DNA of 64,000 nucleotides from DATAEK01 sp036258055 (GTDB lineage Bacteria; Acidobacteriota; Vicinamibacteria; Vicinamibacterales; 2-12-FULL-66-21). Below, piece after piece: positions 1 through 8,050 of the stretch; the stretch's first letter is position 1; every line of letters starts with the position of its first letter. The translations under genes were made by a program, and so were the position numbers. The notes under the pieces are model-generated. The model was not told the origin of the DNA. It was given only the letters and a program-made list of their open reading frames with translations, and ran no database searches. The DNA lies in contig DATAEK010000282.1 of the NCBI GenBank assembly GCA_036258055.1, forward strand, positions 1 to 64,000. Direction: 5' to 3'.

Positions 1-458
1 TCCCACATGTCACCGGCCTGGGGCGCGGCGATGGAGGGCGGCGTGCGCTCGAGTAGCGGCAGAAGAAAAGCGGCAAGTCGCTCGAGCGTCGCGCAAAACT
101 CTGGATACTGTGCCGCGTCGCTCGGCGAATGCGCGCGAATCGCCTCCGCCGTCCGTGCGACATCGCGCCACAGCACCAGCGGCCGTCCGTCGTCCGACAG
201 AGCAACCAGCCGCGGATCCGGACGCAGGAACTCCACCCGCCGTTCGAGCCCCATGTCGCGCACGACACCGGGCCGCATCGGCCCCATCGCATGGGCAAGC
301 GTCGGACAGTGGTGCCCGGGCGCGATCTCCTCGGTGATCGACGCGCCGCCCACGACGTGGCGCCGTTCGAGCACGAGCGGCTTGTGGCCGGCTTTCGCGA
401 GGTAGAAGGCGGTCACGAGGCCGTTGTGGCCGGCGCCGATGATGATGAGGGGATGCAT
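1..458 (-). CDS. FAD-dependent oxidoreductase, phytoene desaturase/PYROXD2-like (C-terminus off window)
   Basis: The reverse strand reads from an ATG at 458 to the left edge without a stop, about 152 residues. It opens with a Rossmann dinucleotide-binding motif (IIIGAGHNGLVTAFYLAKAG) followed by an acidic strand end (LVLE) and the GGAS segment typical of phytoene-desaturase-like flavoproteins. The GAGHNGL form and the following ITEE resemble the PYROXD2-like branch. Such enzymes oxidise or isomerise hydrophobic substrates with FAD; the substrate here cannot be inferred. The catalytic and C-terminal parts lie outside the window. It is divergent from the DUF1028 gene. Confidence 0.8.
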   Translation of the reverse strand, partial: MHPLIIIGAGHNGLVTAFYLAKAGHKPLVLERRHVVGGASITEEIAPGHHCPTLAHAMGPMRPGVVRDMGLERRVEFLRPDPRLVALSDDGRPLVLWRDVARTAEAIRAHSPSDAAQYPEFCATLERLAAFLLPLLERTPPSIAAPQAGDMW

Positions 459-472
459 GTCGAGTAAGGTGA

Positions 473-525
473 CAGGAGTCGGGAGGTAGGAGTCAGGAGG
501 TAGAAGGCAGGAGGTAGGAGAGTCG
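473..525. repeat. degenerate purine-rich short tandem repeat (GGAGTC/GGAGGTA units)
   Basis: About 50 bp just upstream of the FAD oxidoreductase gene is built from imperfect units of GGAGTC, GGAGGTA and GGAGGCA. It codes for nothing. Similar micro-repeats with different units occur in several other gaps of this window. Confidence 0.6.
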
Positions 526-544
526 TTCTGAAAATGGGCTGTCG

Positions 545-620
545 CTACTATCCAGCCGCGAGCAAAGCGAGCGGCGAGTAGCCGCGGGGGTGGGGCCCCG
601 CGGCCTGAATAAAGCAGGCA
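545..620. repeat. family-1 intergenic hairpin repeat, partial copy
   Basis: It contains a perfect inverted repeat, arms GCCGCGGGG (581-589) and CCCCGCGGC (596-604), around the 6-nt loop GTGGGG. The same loop, read as CCCCAC on the other strand, with different but complementary arms recurs at 5832-5990, 7700-7918, 32999-33150 and 34230-34380, and in degraded form at 21300-21380. The copy lies between two divergent genes, 36 bp before the DUF1028 start. Confidence 0.75.
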
Positions 621-639
621 AAGCGGAGTACAGTAAAAC

Positions 640-1395
640 ATGCTCCGTCGAATCTCCCCGCTCGCGTGGGTGCTTTGTTCGCTTAGCGTCCTCTCGCACC
701 ACACCTTCGCACAGGGCGCGCTTCCCGAAACACCCGGAACGTTTTCCATCCTCGGCTACGATCCAGAAACAGGTGAAGTCGGCGGCGCGGTGCAGTCGCG
801 CGTGTTTTCGGCCGGCAACGGCGTGTTGTGGGCCGAAGCGGGTGTTGGTGCAGTCGCGACCCAGGCGATCGTCGACGTCAGCTACGGGCCGAAAGCAATC
901 CAGCTGCTCAAAGCTGGTCTCGCGCCCAGGGCCATCATCCCTGCCGTCCTCGAGAGCGATCCCGATCCGGGCTTGAGAGGACAGCCCTGGCCCAAGGCCG
1001 GTCGGCAGTTCGCCGTCATGGACGCGAACGGCAACTACGCCGCCTACACCGGACCCAAAGCGGACAGCTGGGCGGGCAACAAAGGCGGCAAGTTCTGCAC
1101 CGCACAAGGCAACATCCTCGCCGGCGAAGCCGTCGTCGCGGACATGGTCAAGGCCTTCGAAGCCACGACGGGTCACTTGTCGCTGCGCCTGATGGCGGCG
1201 CTCGACGCTGGTCAGGCGGCCGGGGGCGACTCGCGCGGCAAACAATCCGCGGCGATGCTGATCGTCAAGAAGGACGGCGGCGTGTGGCTCCACAATGACG
1301 TCGTGCTCCGTCTGCAGGTCGACGACAATCCCGAACCTCTCAAAGAGCTGCGGCGGCTGGTCGAGATGAACGCGCGACGCTTCCGGCCGCGCTGA
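640..1395 (+). CDS. exported DUF1028 family protein
   Basis: 251 residues with a clear signal peptide (residues 1-25, ending near TFAQG). The rest matches the DUF1028 family: an early S-I-x-G-Y-D segment, the VGAVATQAIVDVSYGP block, the stretch ending in FAVMDANGNYAAYTGPKA, and the conserved SLRLMAALDAGQAAGGDSRG segment. DUF1028 proteins have an Ntn-hydrolase-like fold; their substrates are unknown, though peptidase or amidase activity is suspected. The protein is probably periplasmic. It stands alone between the divergent FAD oxidoreductase and the MATE gene. Confidence 0.85.
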   Translation: MLRRISPLAWVLCSLSVLSHHTFAQGALPETPGTFSILGYDPETGEVGGAVQSRVFSAGNGVLWAEAGVGAVATQAIVDVSYGPKAIQLLKAGLAPRAIIPAVLESDPDPGLRGQPWPKAGRQFAVMDANGNYAAYTGPKADSWAGNKGGKFCTAQGNILAGEAVVADMVKAFEATTGHLSLRLMAALDAGQAAGGDSRGKQSAAMLIVKKDGGVWLHNDVVLRLQVDDNPEPLKELRRLVEMNARRFRPR

Positions 1396-1482
1396 CGCGC
1401 GTCATCCGACACTCCTCGAGTCTTCCCATCGCCTGTTGCGCTGACGCGGCGCCTTCACAGCGCTGGATAGAATGTGTGTCCC

Positions 1483-2838
1483 ATGTTTCCTTCCCTCCAC
1501 AGCCTGCGCGGGGAGTTCAAGCCGATGTTCCGGCTCGCACTCCCCGTCGTGCTGGCGGAGATGGGCTGGATGGTGATGGGGATCGTCGATACGCTGATGG
1601 TCGGGCGTCTCAGTCCCGAAGCGATCGGCGCCGTCGGGGTCGGCAGCTCGCTCTTCATCGGGGTGGTCATCTTCGCGATGGGGCTGTCGCTCGGACTCGA
1701 CACGCTCGTGTCGCAGGCGTTCGGCGCACGGCGGATCGATGACTGTCACCGCTGGCTCCTGCACGGCGTGGCGCTGAGCGCGATGCTGTCCCCTCCGATG
1801 ATGCTCCTGATCTGGGGGATCTCGGCGGCGCTCGGGGGCTGGGGCCTCGACGCGCGCGTGCTCGCGATGACGCGCCCCTTCCTCGACGCGCTGACCTGGA
1901 GCGTCCCGCCGCTGCTGCTCTATTCCGCGTTCCGGAGGTACCTCCAGGGAATGGGCGTCGTGCGGCCCGTGATGATCGCGCTCGTTGCCGCGAATCTCGT
2001 CAATGTGCTCTTCAACTGGATCCTGATTTTCGGCCGGTTCGGATTTCCGGCGCTCGGCGTACGGGGGGCCGCGTGGTCCACGGTCCTCGCACGCGTCGCG
2101 ATGGCGGCGTTTCTCTTCGGGGTCATCGTCTATCGCGAGATGGGGAAGCGTCCGGGTCTCTTCGAAACGCCGCTGCGGATCGATCGATTCTGGATGCGGC
2201 GGCTGCTGGCGCTCGGTTTTCCCGCGGCGATGCAGGTGACGCTGGAGGTCGGCGTCTTCGCCGCAGCGACCGCTCTGGCCGGACGTCTCGCGCCGTCAGC
2301 CCTCGCAGCCCATCAGATCGCCCTCAACATTGCCGCGTTCACCTTCATGGTGCCGCTCGGGGTGTCGTCGGCCGGCGCGGTTCGGGTTGGCCACGCCGTA
2401 GGGCGTCGCGATCGGGAAGGGGCGGCGCGATCTGGGTGGACGGCGCTTCTCTTCGGCGCCGGATTCATGTCCTGCGCAGCGCTGGCGTTCCTGCTCATCC
2501 CGCGGACGCTCATCGGAGCGTTCACGTCAGACGCCGGTGTGCTCGACGAGGGTGTCGCGCTGCTCTCGGTTGCGGCAGTCTTTCAACTCTTCGACGGCAT
2601 TCAAGGGGTCGCAACGGGCGTTCTGCGCGGCCTCGGGGATACGCGGACGCCGATGTTCTGGAACCTTGCTGGCCATTGGGCCATCGGGCTGCCCCTGGGC
2701 TACACCCTCTGCTTCATCGTCGGACTCGGGGTCGTCGGGCTGTGGTGGGGACTCTCCACTGGCCTCATCATTTGCGGCGTCGCGCTGCTGGCAGTCTGGG
2801 CCTCCCGCATCCGATCTCCACGCGCGATCTTTCGCTGA
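1483..2838 (+). CDS. MATE family efflux transporter
   Basis: About 451 residues with roughly twelve hydrophobic segments in two repeated halves, as in NorM/DinF multidrug and toxin extruders. The N-terminal motif ALPVVLAEMGWMVMGIVDT and the following LMVGRLSPEAIGAVGVGSS are typical. Each half carries the small-residue-rich G-x-x-x-G-x-D/A pattern of the family. It would export cationic or amphipathic compounds in exchange for Na+ or H+ across the inner membrane; the substrate cannot be told. I prefer the ATG at 1483 to the GTG at 1474. It converges on the small membrane protein gene that follows. Confidence 0.9.
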   Translation: MFPSLHSLRGEFKPMFRLALPVVLAEMGWMVMGIVDTLMVGRLSPEAIGAVGVGSSLFIGVVIFAMGLSLGLDTLVSQAFGARRIDDCHRWLLHGVALSAMLSPPMMLLIWGISAALGGWGLDARVLAMTRPFLDALTWSVPPLLLYSAFRRYLQGMGVVRPVMIALVAANLVNVLFNWILIFGRFGFPALGVRGAAWSTVLARVAMAAFLFGVIVYREMGKRPGLFETPLRIDRFWMRRLLALGFPAAMQVTLEVGVFAAATALAGRLAPSALAAHQIALNIAAFTFMVPLGVSSAGAVRVGHAVGRRDREGAARSGWTALLFGAGFMSCAALAFLLIPRTLIGAFTSDAGVLDEGVALLSVAAVFQLFDGIQGVATGVLRGLGDTRTPMFWNLAGHWAIGLPLGYTLCFIVGLGVVGLWWGLSTGLIICGVALLAVWASRIRSPRAIFR

Positions 2839-2862
2839 CGCACGCATCGACGCCGCGGGCGA

Positions 2863-3414
2863 TCACCGGCTCTCGTAGCGCGAGAGCCGCTCCTGTCGTT
2901 CCTTTTCGACGTCGCGCACGGTGAGGTTCATGAAGAGCAGTCTCGCGCCAATGAGGAGCATGTTGAGGCCGAGCACGGTGGGAAGAATCAGCAGGCCGTC
3001 GCGCTGGTAATCCAGCCAGAAGAGCGGAAACGCGCCGGCGATGAGCACCAGCGCGATGATCCGTCGAGTCCGCGCCGATCGTGGGTTGCCGGTGAGCGAG
3101 TGGGCGCGGCCTGGATGCACGACGACGAGCAGCGGCGGGTTGACACGGCCAGCAGAGTCGACGATTTCGAAACGCACGTGGGGTGCGCTCAGGACCTTCG
3201 CTTCACAGAAGCGGCGCGCGTCAGCGAGTTGATCGAAGACGAGACACGTGACGTCGGCCGACGACGCGAAGGGGTGCCCGTCCGCGTCGCAGGGCGCGCC
3301 GCTGTCGTCGTAGCTGGCAAAGGCGACGAGGTCGGTCGGGCGCAAGCCCGCCGTCCACGCCTCACGGCGATCGGGGTCGTCCAGTCTGACGACCCGCACG
3401 TGCTCTGGCAGCAC
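2863..3414 (-). CDS. hypothetical two-TM membrane protein, coupled to ispG
   Basis: 183 residues from a GTG that starts 1 nt after the ispG stop, so translation is probably coupled. Residues 1-105 form a soluble domain with a pattern of short strands (e.g. HVRFEIVD, PPLLVVVHPG). Two hydrophobic helices follow (about 118-133 and 141-161), then a basic, charged tail. I do not recognise a family. Its 3' end overlaps a 9-bp inverted repeat (2865-2873 with 2879-2887) that lacks a T tract, so I do not call it a terminator. A role linked to isoprenoid synthesis is only a guess from position. Confidence 0.7.
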   Translation of the reverse strand: MLPEHVRVVRLDDPDRREAWTAGLRPTDLVAFASYDDSGAPCDADGHPFASSADVTCLVFDQLADARRFCEAKVLSAPHVRFEIVDSAGRVNPPLLVVVHPGRAHSLTGNPRSARTRRIIALVLIAGAFPLFWLDYQRDGLLILPTVLGLNMLLIGARLLFMNLTVRDVEKERQERLSRYESR

Positions 3415-3415
3415 G

Positions 3416-4648
3416 TCAGCCCTTCTTGAGGGGGTAGTTCGTGGTGACGTAGTTGTCCACGAGCTCGCGGAAGGCAGCCGCGAGCTCTTCGTACGTCCCC
3501 CGCAGCGTCGAGTGATGCTGACCGTCGATATAGATCGGGCAGTTGGGTGCCTCGCCGGTCCCCGGCAGGCTGATCCCGATATTCGCCGCCTTCGATTCGC
3601 CCGGGCCGTTGACGATGCAGCCCATGACGGCGAGGGTCATGGTTTCGACACCCTCGCGTTGCGTCTTCCACTCGGGCATGCGCTCGCGAATGTATTCCTG
3701 CGTGCGCTCGGCCAGCTCTTGGAACGTCGTGCTCGTCGTGCGCCCGCAGCCGGGGCACGCGGTCACGCTCGGCGCAAACGATCGCAGGCCGAGCGACTGC
3801 AGCAGCTCGCACGCGGCATAGACCTCTTCGCGGCGATCGCCGCCTGGCCGCGGCGTGAGCGACACACGGATGGTGTCGCCGATCCCTTCGTTGAGCAGGA
3901 CGCCCATCGAGGCCGCCGACCAGACCAGGCCTTTCGTGCCCATGCCGGCTTCGGTGAGGCCGAGATGCAGCGGCTGGTCGGTCTTCTTCGCCAGCTCGCG
4001 GTACACCGCAATCAGATCGCGGGGCCGCGACGTCTTGCACGAGATGATGATCTGATCCTTGCGAAGTCCCGACTCGATCGCGAGCTCCGTGGACTGCAGC
4101 GCCGAGAGGATCATGCACTCGTTGATGATCTCTTCCGACGTCAGCCCGAGGTCGCGGTCGGTGTTCTCCTGCATCCGGGCGACGACCAGCTCCTGGTTGA
4201 GCGACCCGCCATTGACGCCGATCCGCACAGGCTTGCCGTGATCCCGGGCGACTTTGCAGATCGTGGCGAACTGCTCGTCACGGCGCTTGCCGGTTCCGAC
4301 ATTGCCCGGGTTGATGCGGTACTTGTCCAGCGCAGCCGCGCAATCAGGGAACCGCGTGAGCAGCAGGTGGCCGTTGTAGTGAAAGTCGCCGATGAGCGGA
4401 GCCGACACACCCGCGTCGAGCATGCGCTGCTTGATTTCCCGGACCGCGACGGCCGCCTCCGGCACGTTGACGGTCACGCGCACCATGTCCGACCCCGCTT
4501 CCGCAAGCTCGATGCACTGCTGCGCCGTCCGCGAGGCGTCCGCGGTGTCGGTGATGGTCATCGATTGCACCGCCACGGGTGCGCCGCCGCCGACCTGGAC
4601 GGAGCCTACGCGGACTCCAACTGTACGGTGCAGCTTCAGCAGGGACAT
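3416..4648 (-). CDS. ispG: 4-hydroxy-3-methylbut-2-enyl diphosphate synthase (IspG/GcpE)
   Basis: About 410 residues. It converts MEcPP to HMBPP, the penultimate step of the MEP isoprenoid pathway, using a [4Fe-4S] cluster in the cytoplasm. Seen: the N-terminal PVAVQSMTITDT segment of the TIM barrel, SCKTSRP, and the cluster-binding C-terminal motifs ACPGCGR and GCIVNGPGE, which supply the three cysteines. The length fits the single-barrel bacterial form. The ATG at 4648 (MSLLKL) matches the usual N-terminus better than the upstream ATG at 4684. It is followed by the coupled membrane protein gene. Confidence 0.97.
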   Translation of the reverse strand: MSLLKLHRTVGVRVGSVQVGGGAPVAVQSMTITDTADASRTAQQCIELAEAGSDMVRVTVNVPEAAVAVREIKQRMLDAGVSAPLIGDFHYNGHLLLTRFPDCAAALDKYRINPGNVGTGKRRDEQFATICKVARDHGKPVRIGVNGGSLNQELVVARMQENTDRDLGLTSEEIINECMILSALQSTELAIESGLRKDQIIISCKTSRPRDLIAVYRELAKKTDQPLHLGLTEAGMGTKGLVWSAASMGVLLNEGIGDTIRVSLTPRPGGDRREEVYAACELLQSLGLRSFAPSVTACPGCGRTTSTTFQELAERTQEYIRERMPEWKTQREGVETMTLAVMGCIVNGPGESKAANIGISLPGTGEAPNCPIYIDGQHHSTLRGTYEELAAAFRELVDNYVTTNYPLKKG

Positions 4649-4880
4649 GGATCCTTGGATCATACCGCAGGATCTGTCACTCAATTACGACAGCGATAGC
4701 TCGACAGGACCAGCCGCAGAGCCCGCATCACCGTCTAAATGCGTTGAGATTTGCGGGTCCGGAGACGGGCAGGTTCTTGCATTAAGCCTGGGTGGGTACC
4801 GCGGATGGCCGGGAACACGGCGGTATACGCCGCTTCTCTCGGTCGTCCGGCGGTCATGTGGCAGGAGGAGACAGACACTG

Positions 4881-5804
4881 ATGAGAACAAAGAGAGCGCT
4901 AGAAGCGATCGTGCTGGCGTCGGCACTTGCGCTCGCCGTTCCGGTGGCGGCGCAGACAACCGTCAGCAGTGCCGATATCCAGCGGTTGCAGGACGACGTG
5001 TACCAGGCAAGCTCCGACATCTCGAGGTTGCGGGGCGGCAATTCAGGCGATGCGTCGCGGATGCAGGACGAGTTGGACACGCTCCGGGAGGAAGTGATCT
5101 ATCTCAAGGTGAAGCTGCGCAAAGAGGGGAGCGTGTCGCGGAGCGACTACGCCGACGTCCGCAATCGTCTCCAGGATCTCCGGACGCGCGCCCGCGGCGA
5201 CAGCGGTACCTGGCGCAATGAGCCGGCACCTGTCGGAGACTACCCGAGCGGTAATTCGTCAGGGCGCATCTACGATCCCGAGCGGCCGTCAACCTCCTCG
5301 AACGGACGCACGCTGATTCCAGCGGGCCAGGAGATCGACGTGCGGCTGCAGTCGCAACTGACGTCCGATACCGCGCAGCCCGAAGATCGATTCGAGGCCA
5401 CGACGGTGGTGGATCTCTATGAAGGCAACCGGGTGCTCGTCCCCGCCGGATCGACACTTCGCGGCGTCGTGAGCTCTGTGAACAAGGCGACGCGGACCGA
5501 CCGCAAGGGCAGCCTGACGGTGGCCTTCGATCAGATCACCGTGCGGGGCCGCAGCTACCCGATGCGCGGAACTGTCACGCAGGCGCTCGAGAGCGAAGGG
5601 ATCAAGGGTGAGGCCGCGAAGATTGGCGCCGGTTCGGCAGTTGGCGCGATCATCGGCGGTATCATCGGCGGCGTGAAGGGCGCCGTCATCGGCGTGCTCG
5701 TCGGCGGCGGCGGAACGATCGCGGCGACTGAAGGCAAAGACGTGACGCTGGACCAGGGAACGATCCTGCGGGTCCGTCTCGATAACCCGCCTGACATCAG
5801 ATAG
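4881..5804 (+). CDS. exported protein with coiled coil, beta-rich domain and glycine zipper
   Basis: 307 residues. The ATG at 4881 follows a strong ribosome-binding site (AGGAGGAG, about 8 nt upstream). A signal peptide (1-24, cleaved near AVPVAAQ) is followed by a coiled-coil region (about 28-78). A strand-rich domain (about 135-230) resembles the TrbI/VirB10-type fold: LIPAGQEIDVRLQSQLTSD, then LVPAGSTLRGVV. A glycine zipper (about 244-280, GAIIGGIIGG and similar) may insert in or associate with a membrane. No conjugation gene is nearby, so I read it as a stand-alone envelope protein. The 196-bp gap before it (4685-4880) holds the ispG 5' region and shows no further gene. Confidence 0.75.
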   Translation: MRTKRALEAIVLASALALAVPVAAQTTVSSADIQRLQDDVYQASSDISRLRGGNSGDASRMQDELDTLREEVIYLKVKLRKEGSVSRSDYADVRNRLQDLRTRARGDSGTWRNEPAPVGDYPSGNSSGRIYDPERPSTSSNGRTLIPAGQEIDVRLQSQLTSDTAQPEDRFEATTVVDLYEGNRVLVPAGSTLRGVVSSVNKATRTDRKGSLTVAFDQITVRGRSYPMRGTVTQALESEGIKGEAAKIGAGSAVGAIIGGIIGGVKGAVIGVLVGGGGTIAATEGKDVTLDQGTILRVRLDNPPDIR

Positions 5805-5831
5805 GGGTGGGGGTGCCAGGAATACCTTTTC

Positions 5832-5990
5832 TCAGTTGGTCGCGGGGCCCCACCCCCGCTTTTCTCAATGTGCGCGGGGCCCTACCCCCGCGCACGCGCG
5901 CTCGACGCCTTCGGCGCTCGCGCGAGCCGCAGGCGCTCTGCCAGCGCTCGCTGCGCTCGCGCCGCTGGTTAGCAGTGACAGCCTACTTTC
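5832..5990. repeat. family-1 intergenic hairpin repeat, long copy
   Basis: A GC-rich element between the 3' ends of two convergent genes. It includes a perfect 10-bp hairpin, GTGCGCGGGG (5870-5879) with CCCCGCGCAC (5886-5895) and loop CCCTAC. It ends in the same CGCCGCTGGTTAG terminus seen at 33000-33020 (inverted) and 34360-34375. Its middle portion is nearly identical to 7735-7830. Its convergent position would suit a role in transcription termination. Confidence 0.8.
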
Positions 5991-6006
5991 AGGAGCAGTC
6001 TGTCTC

Positions 6007-7317
6007 CTACCTCTTGTTTCCGACCTCCCTCATTGCCTCCCTTGCTGCCTTGATCGTCTTGTCGACGTCGCGATCCGTGTGAGCGGCTGAGAGGAACCAC
6101 GCTTCGAATTGCGACGGAGGCGGGTAGACGCCTCGCGCGAGCAAGCCCCGAAAGAAGCGAGCGTAGGCGTCCGTATCAGCGGTTGCCGCCGACTCGTAGT
6201 CGGTCACTGGGCGGTCGACGAAGAACGGCGTGAGGAGCGAGCCGAACGCGTTGACCTGCACGGCGACGCCGGCGGCGCGCGCCGCGTCGGCCAGTCCGGC
6301 AGCCAGCTTCGAACCGAGACGCGCCAGATCGCGATAGAGCGACGGCGAGAGCTGTTCCAGCGACCAGAGCCCTGCGGTCATCGCCAACGGATTGCCTGAC
6401 AGCGTCCCGGCTTGGTAGACCGGGCCGACGGGGGCGACCATCTCCATCACGCTGGTTCGTCCCCCGTACGCCCCGACCGGAAGCCCTCCTCCGATGATCT
6501 TCCCAAGGCACGTGAGGTCGGGGCGAATCCCGAACAGCTGCTGCGCGCCGCCCGCGGCGGCACGGAACCCCGAGATGACTTCGTCAAAGATCAACAGCGC
6601 GGCCTCGCTGTCGCAGATCGCCCGGAGTCCGGCGAGAAACCCGTCGCGAGGTGGCACCAGCCCCATGTTTCCGGCGATCGGCTCGACGACGATCGCCGCG
6701 ATCTGGCCGCGGTTCTCACTGAAGACGCGATCGACTGAGTCCAGGTCGTTGTAGCGTGCGGTCAGGGTGTCGCGGGCAGCCGCGGCAGGAACACCCGGAC
6801 TGGTCGGCACGCCGAGCGTCATCGCCCCCGATCCGGCCTTCACCAGGAACGGATCCGCGTGCCCGTGGTAGCACCCTTCGAACTTCACGATCCGATCGCG
6901 ACCGGTGGCCGCGCGCGCCACACGCACGGCGCTCATTGCGGCTTCGGTTCCCGAGCTCACGAACCGCACGCGCTCCATCGACGGCATCAACATCGCCACG
7001 CGCCGGGCGAGCCGTGTCTCCAGGTCCGTTGGCGCACCGAAGCTCGTGCCGTTCGCGGCGGTCGCCGACAGTGCCTTGAGCAGCCCTTTTGGAGCGTGGC
7101 CATGAATCAACGGTCCCCACGACATTACGTAGTCGACGTAGGTGTGCCCGTCGGCGTCCTCGAGATGTGCGCCGCGGCCGCGCACGGCGAACAGCGGCGT
7201 CGCGCCGACAGCCTTGAACGCGCGCACCGGACTGTCCACGCCGCCGGGGAGGATCCGTAACGCAGCGGCGAAGAGTTTTTCCGATCGGGGATAGCGGGAG
7301 CGTGTCCGTCGAAGCAT
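6007..7317 (-). CDS. hemL: glutamate-1-semialdehyde 2,1-aminomutase (HemL)
   Basis: 436 residues, full length. This PLP enzyme converts glutamate-1-semialdehyde to 5-aminolevulinate, completing the C5 route begun by HemA at 16-17.3 kb. Seen: the N-terminal PGGVDSPVRAFKAVG signature, the SSGTEAAMSA cofactor-binding loop, CYHGHADPFLVKAGSG, FDEVISGFR, and the PLP lysine in GKIIGGGLPVGAYGG (about residue 271). The gene lies 39 bp downstream of the small membrane protein gene on the same strand and apart from the other hem genes. Confidence 0.97.
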   Translation of the reverse strand: MLRRTRSRYPRSEKLFAAALRILPGGVDSPVRAFKAVGATPLFAVRGRGAHLEDADGHTYVDYVMSWGPLIHGHAPKGLLKALSATAANGTSFGAPTDLETRLARRVAMLMPSMERVRFVSSGTEAAMSAVRVARAATGRDRIVKFEGCYHGHADPFLVKAGSGAMTLGVPTSPGVPAAAARDTLTARYNDLDSVDRVFSENRGQIAAIVVEPIAGNMGLVPPRDGFLAGLRAICDSEAALLIFDEVISGFRAAAGGAQQLFGIRPDLTCLGKIIGGGLPVGAYGGRTSVMEMVAPVGPVYQAGTLSGNPLAMTAGLWSLEQLSPSLYRDLARLGSKLAAGLADAARAAGVAVQVNAFGSLLTPFFVDRPVTDYESAATADTDAYARFFRGLLARGVYPPPSQFEAWFLSAAHTDRDVDKTIKAAREAMREVGNKR

Positions 7318-7356
7318 ACCGGCAAGATAGCACGCTCGAATGGACGTGGCAGGTCG

Positions 7357-7701
7357 TCAGCGCTTCTCGACGTGGAATGTGTGCATGAGCCGATGGAACC
7401 ACGGCGCGAGCACGATGCCCATGATGCCGATGAAGACGAGGCCGCTGAACAGCGCGTACAACGCCGCGAAGACTTTGGCGGACGACGAGTTCATCTTGTC
7501 GACAGGTCCCATGCCGCTCAGGATCATCGACGCGTTCAGAAAGGAATCGATCCAGTCCAGCTCGTCGAGCTCGTGATAGCCGATCGTGCCGATGGCGACG
7601 GCGATCGCCGCAATCAGTCCGCCGAGCGCGGCGTGTTGACCGGCGCGCCTCAGGAATCCGGGCCAGCTCAGTAGTTGGTGATGGTGTTGTTCGTAGAGCA
7701 T
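7357..7701 (-). CDS. small integral membrane protein, ion-channel-like
   Basis: 114 residues from the ATG at 7701 (MLYEQHHHQ); an in-frame ATG further upstream lies inside the repeat element and is unlikely. There are two clear hydrophobic helices (about residues 28-45 and 79-101). Between them is a short amphipathic stretch, NASMILSGMGPVD, that looks like the pore loop of two-helix ion channels, although the K+ selectivity TVGYG is absent. Charged histidine-containing tails lie at both ends. A channel role is possible but unproven. It probably shares a transcript with hemL. Confidence 0.6.
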   Translation of the reverse strand: MLYEQHHHQLLSWPGFLRRAGQHAALGGLIAAIAVAIGTIGYHELDELDWIDSFLNASMILSGMGPVDKMNSSSAKVFAALYALFSGLVFIGIMGIVLAPWFHRLMHTFHVEKR

Positions 7702-7918
7702 TTTTAGTTTGCCGTGGGGCCCCACCCCCGCTTTTCTCAATGTGCGCGGGGCCCCACCCCCGGGCACGCGCGCTCGACGCCTTCGGCGCTCGTGCGAGCC
7801 GCAGGCGCTCTGCCAGCGTTCGCGGCTTACTCAATGCGTCTGGGGCCCCACCCCCAGACGCTGCAGCTCGCGCGTTCGCGCTCGCTGCGGCTCAAGGCTG
7901 TTCGCGCCGCTGATTATT
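7700..7918. repeat. family-1 intergenic hairpin repeat, longest copy with three modules
   Basis: This copy holds three GGGGCCCCACCCCC modules. The third is a perfect 10-bp hairpin, GCGTCTGGGG (7836-7845) with CCCCAGACGC (7852-7861). The second (7742-7761) has one mismatch, and the first (7711-7730) is degraded. Its first ~130 bp match 5832-5960 and its last ~80 bp match 34283-34373, so it looks like a composite of the two variants. It lies between the small membrane protein gene and the sensor kinase gene, in a 349-bp gap that contains no gene. Confidence 0.8.
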
Positions 7919-7952
7919 GACAACGAGCTGCTTGGATCGGCATCAGTCTGGT

Positions 7953-8047
7953 CCCGAGCCCCGAGCCCCGAGCCCCGAGCCCCGAGCCCCGAGCCCCGAG
8001 CCCCGCACGCCGAGCCCCGCACGCCCGGCCCCGAACGCCGAACGCCG
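7953..8047. repeat. tandem heptamer repeat (CCCGAGC)7 with degenerate tail
   Basis: Seven perfect head-to-tail copies of CCCGAGC run from 7953 to 8001. Degenerate copies then continue to about 8047, directly against the stop codon of the sensor kinase gene. A 7-bp unit would shift the reading frame if it entered a gene, and it is a candidate for slippage variation in copy number. No spacers are present, so it is not a CRISPR. Confidence 0.9.
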
Positions 8048-8050
8048 AGT

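Noticed and set aside
7..405. 132-codon plus-strand frame at the left edge
   Set aside because: The minus-strand frame here encodes an FAD-binding Rossmann domain; the plus frame is Arg/Ser-rich without motifs.
2865..2887. Terminator for the MATE gene (9-bp inverted repeat)
   Set aside because: No T tract on either strand and it overlaps the end of the convergent coding sequence.
7953..8047. CRISPR array
   Set aside because: Units are 7 bp, contiguous and without spacers; no cas gene is present.
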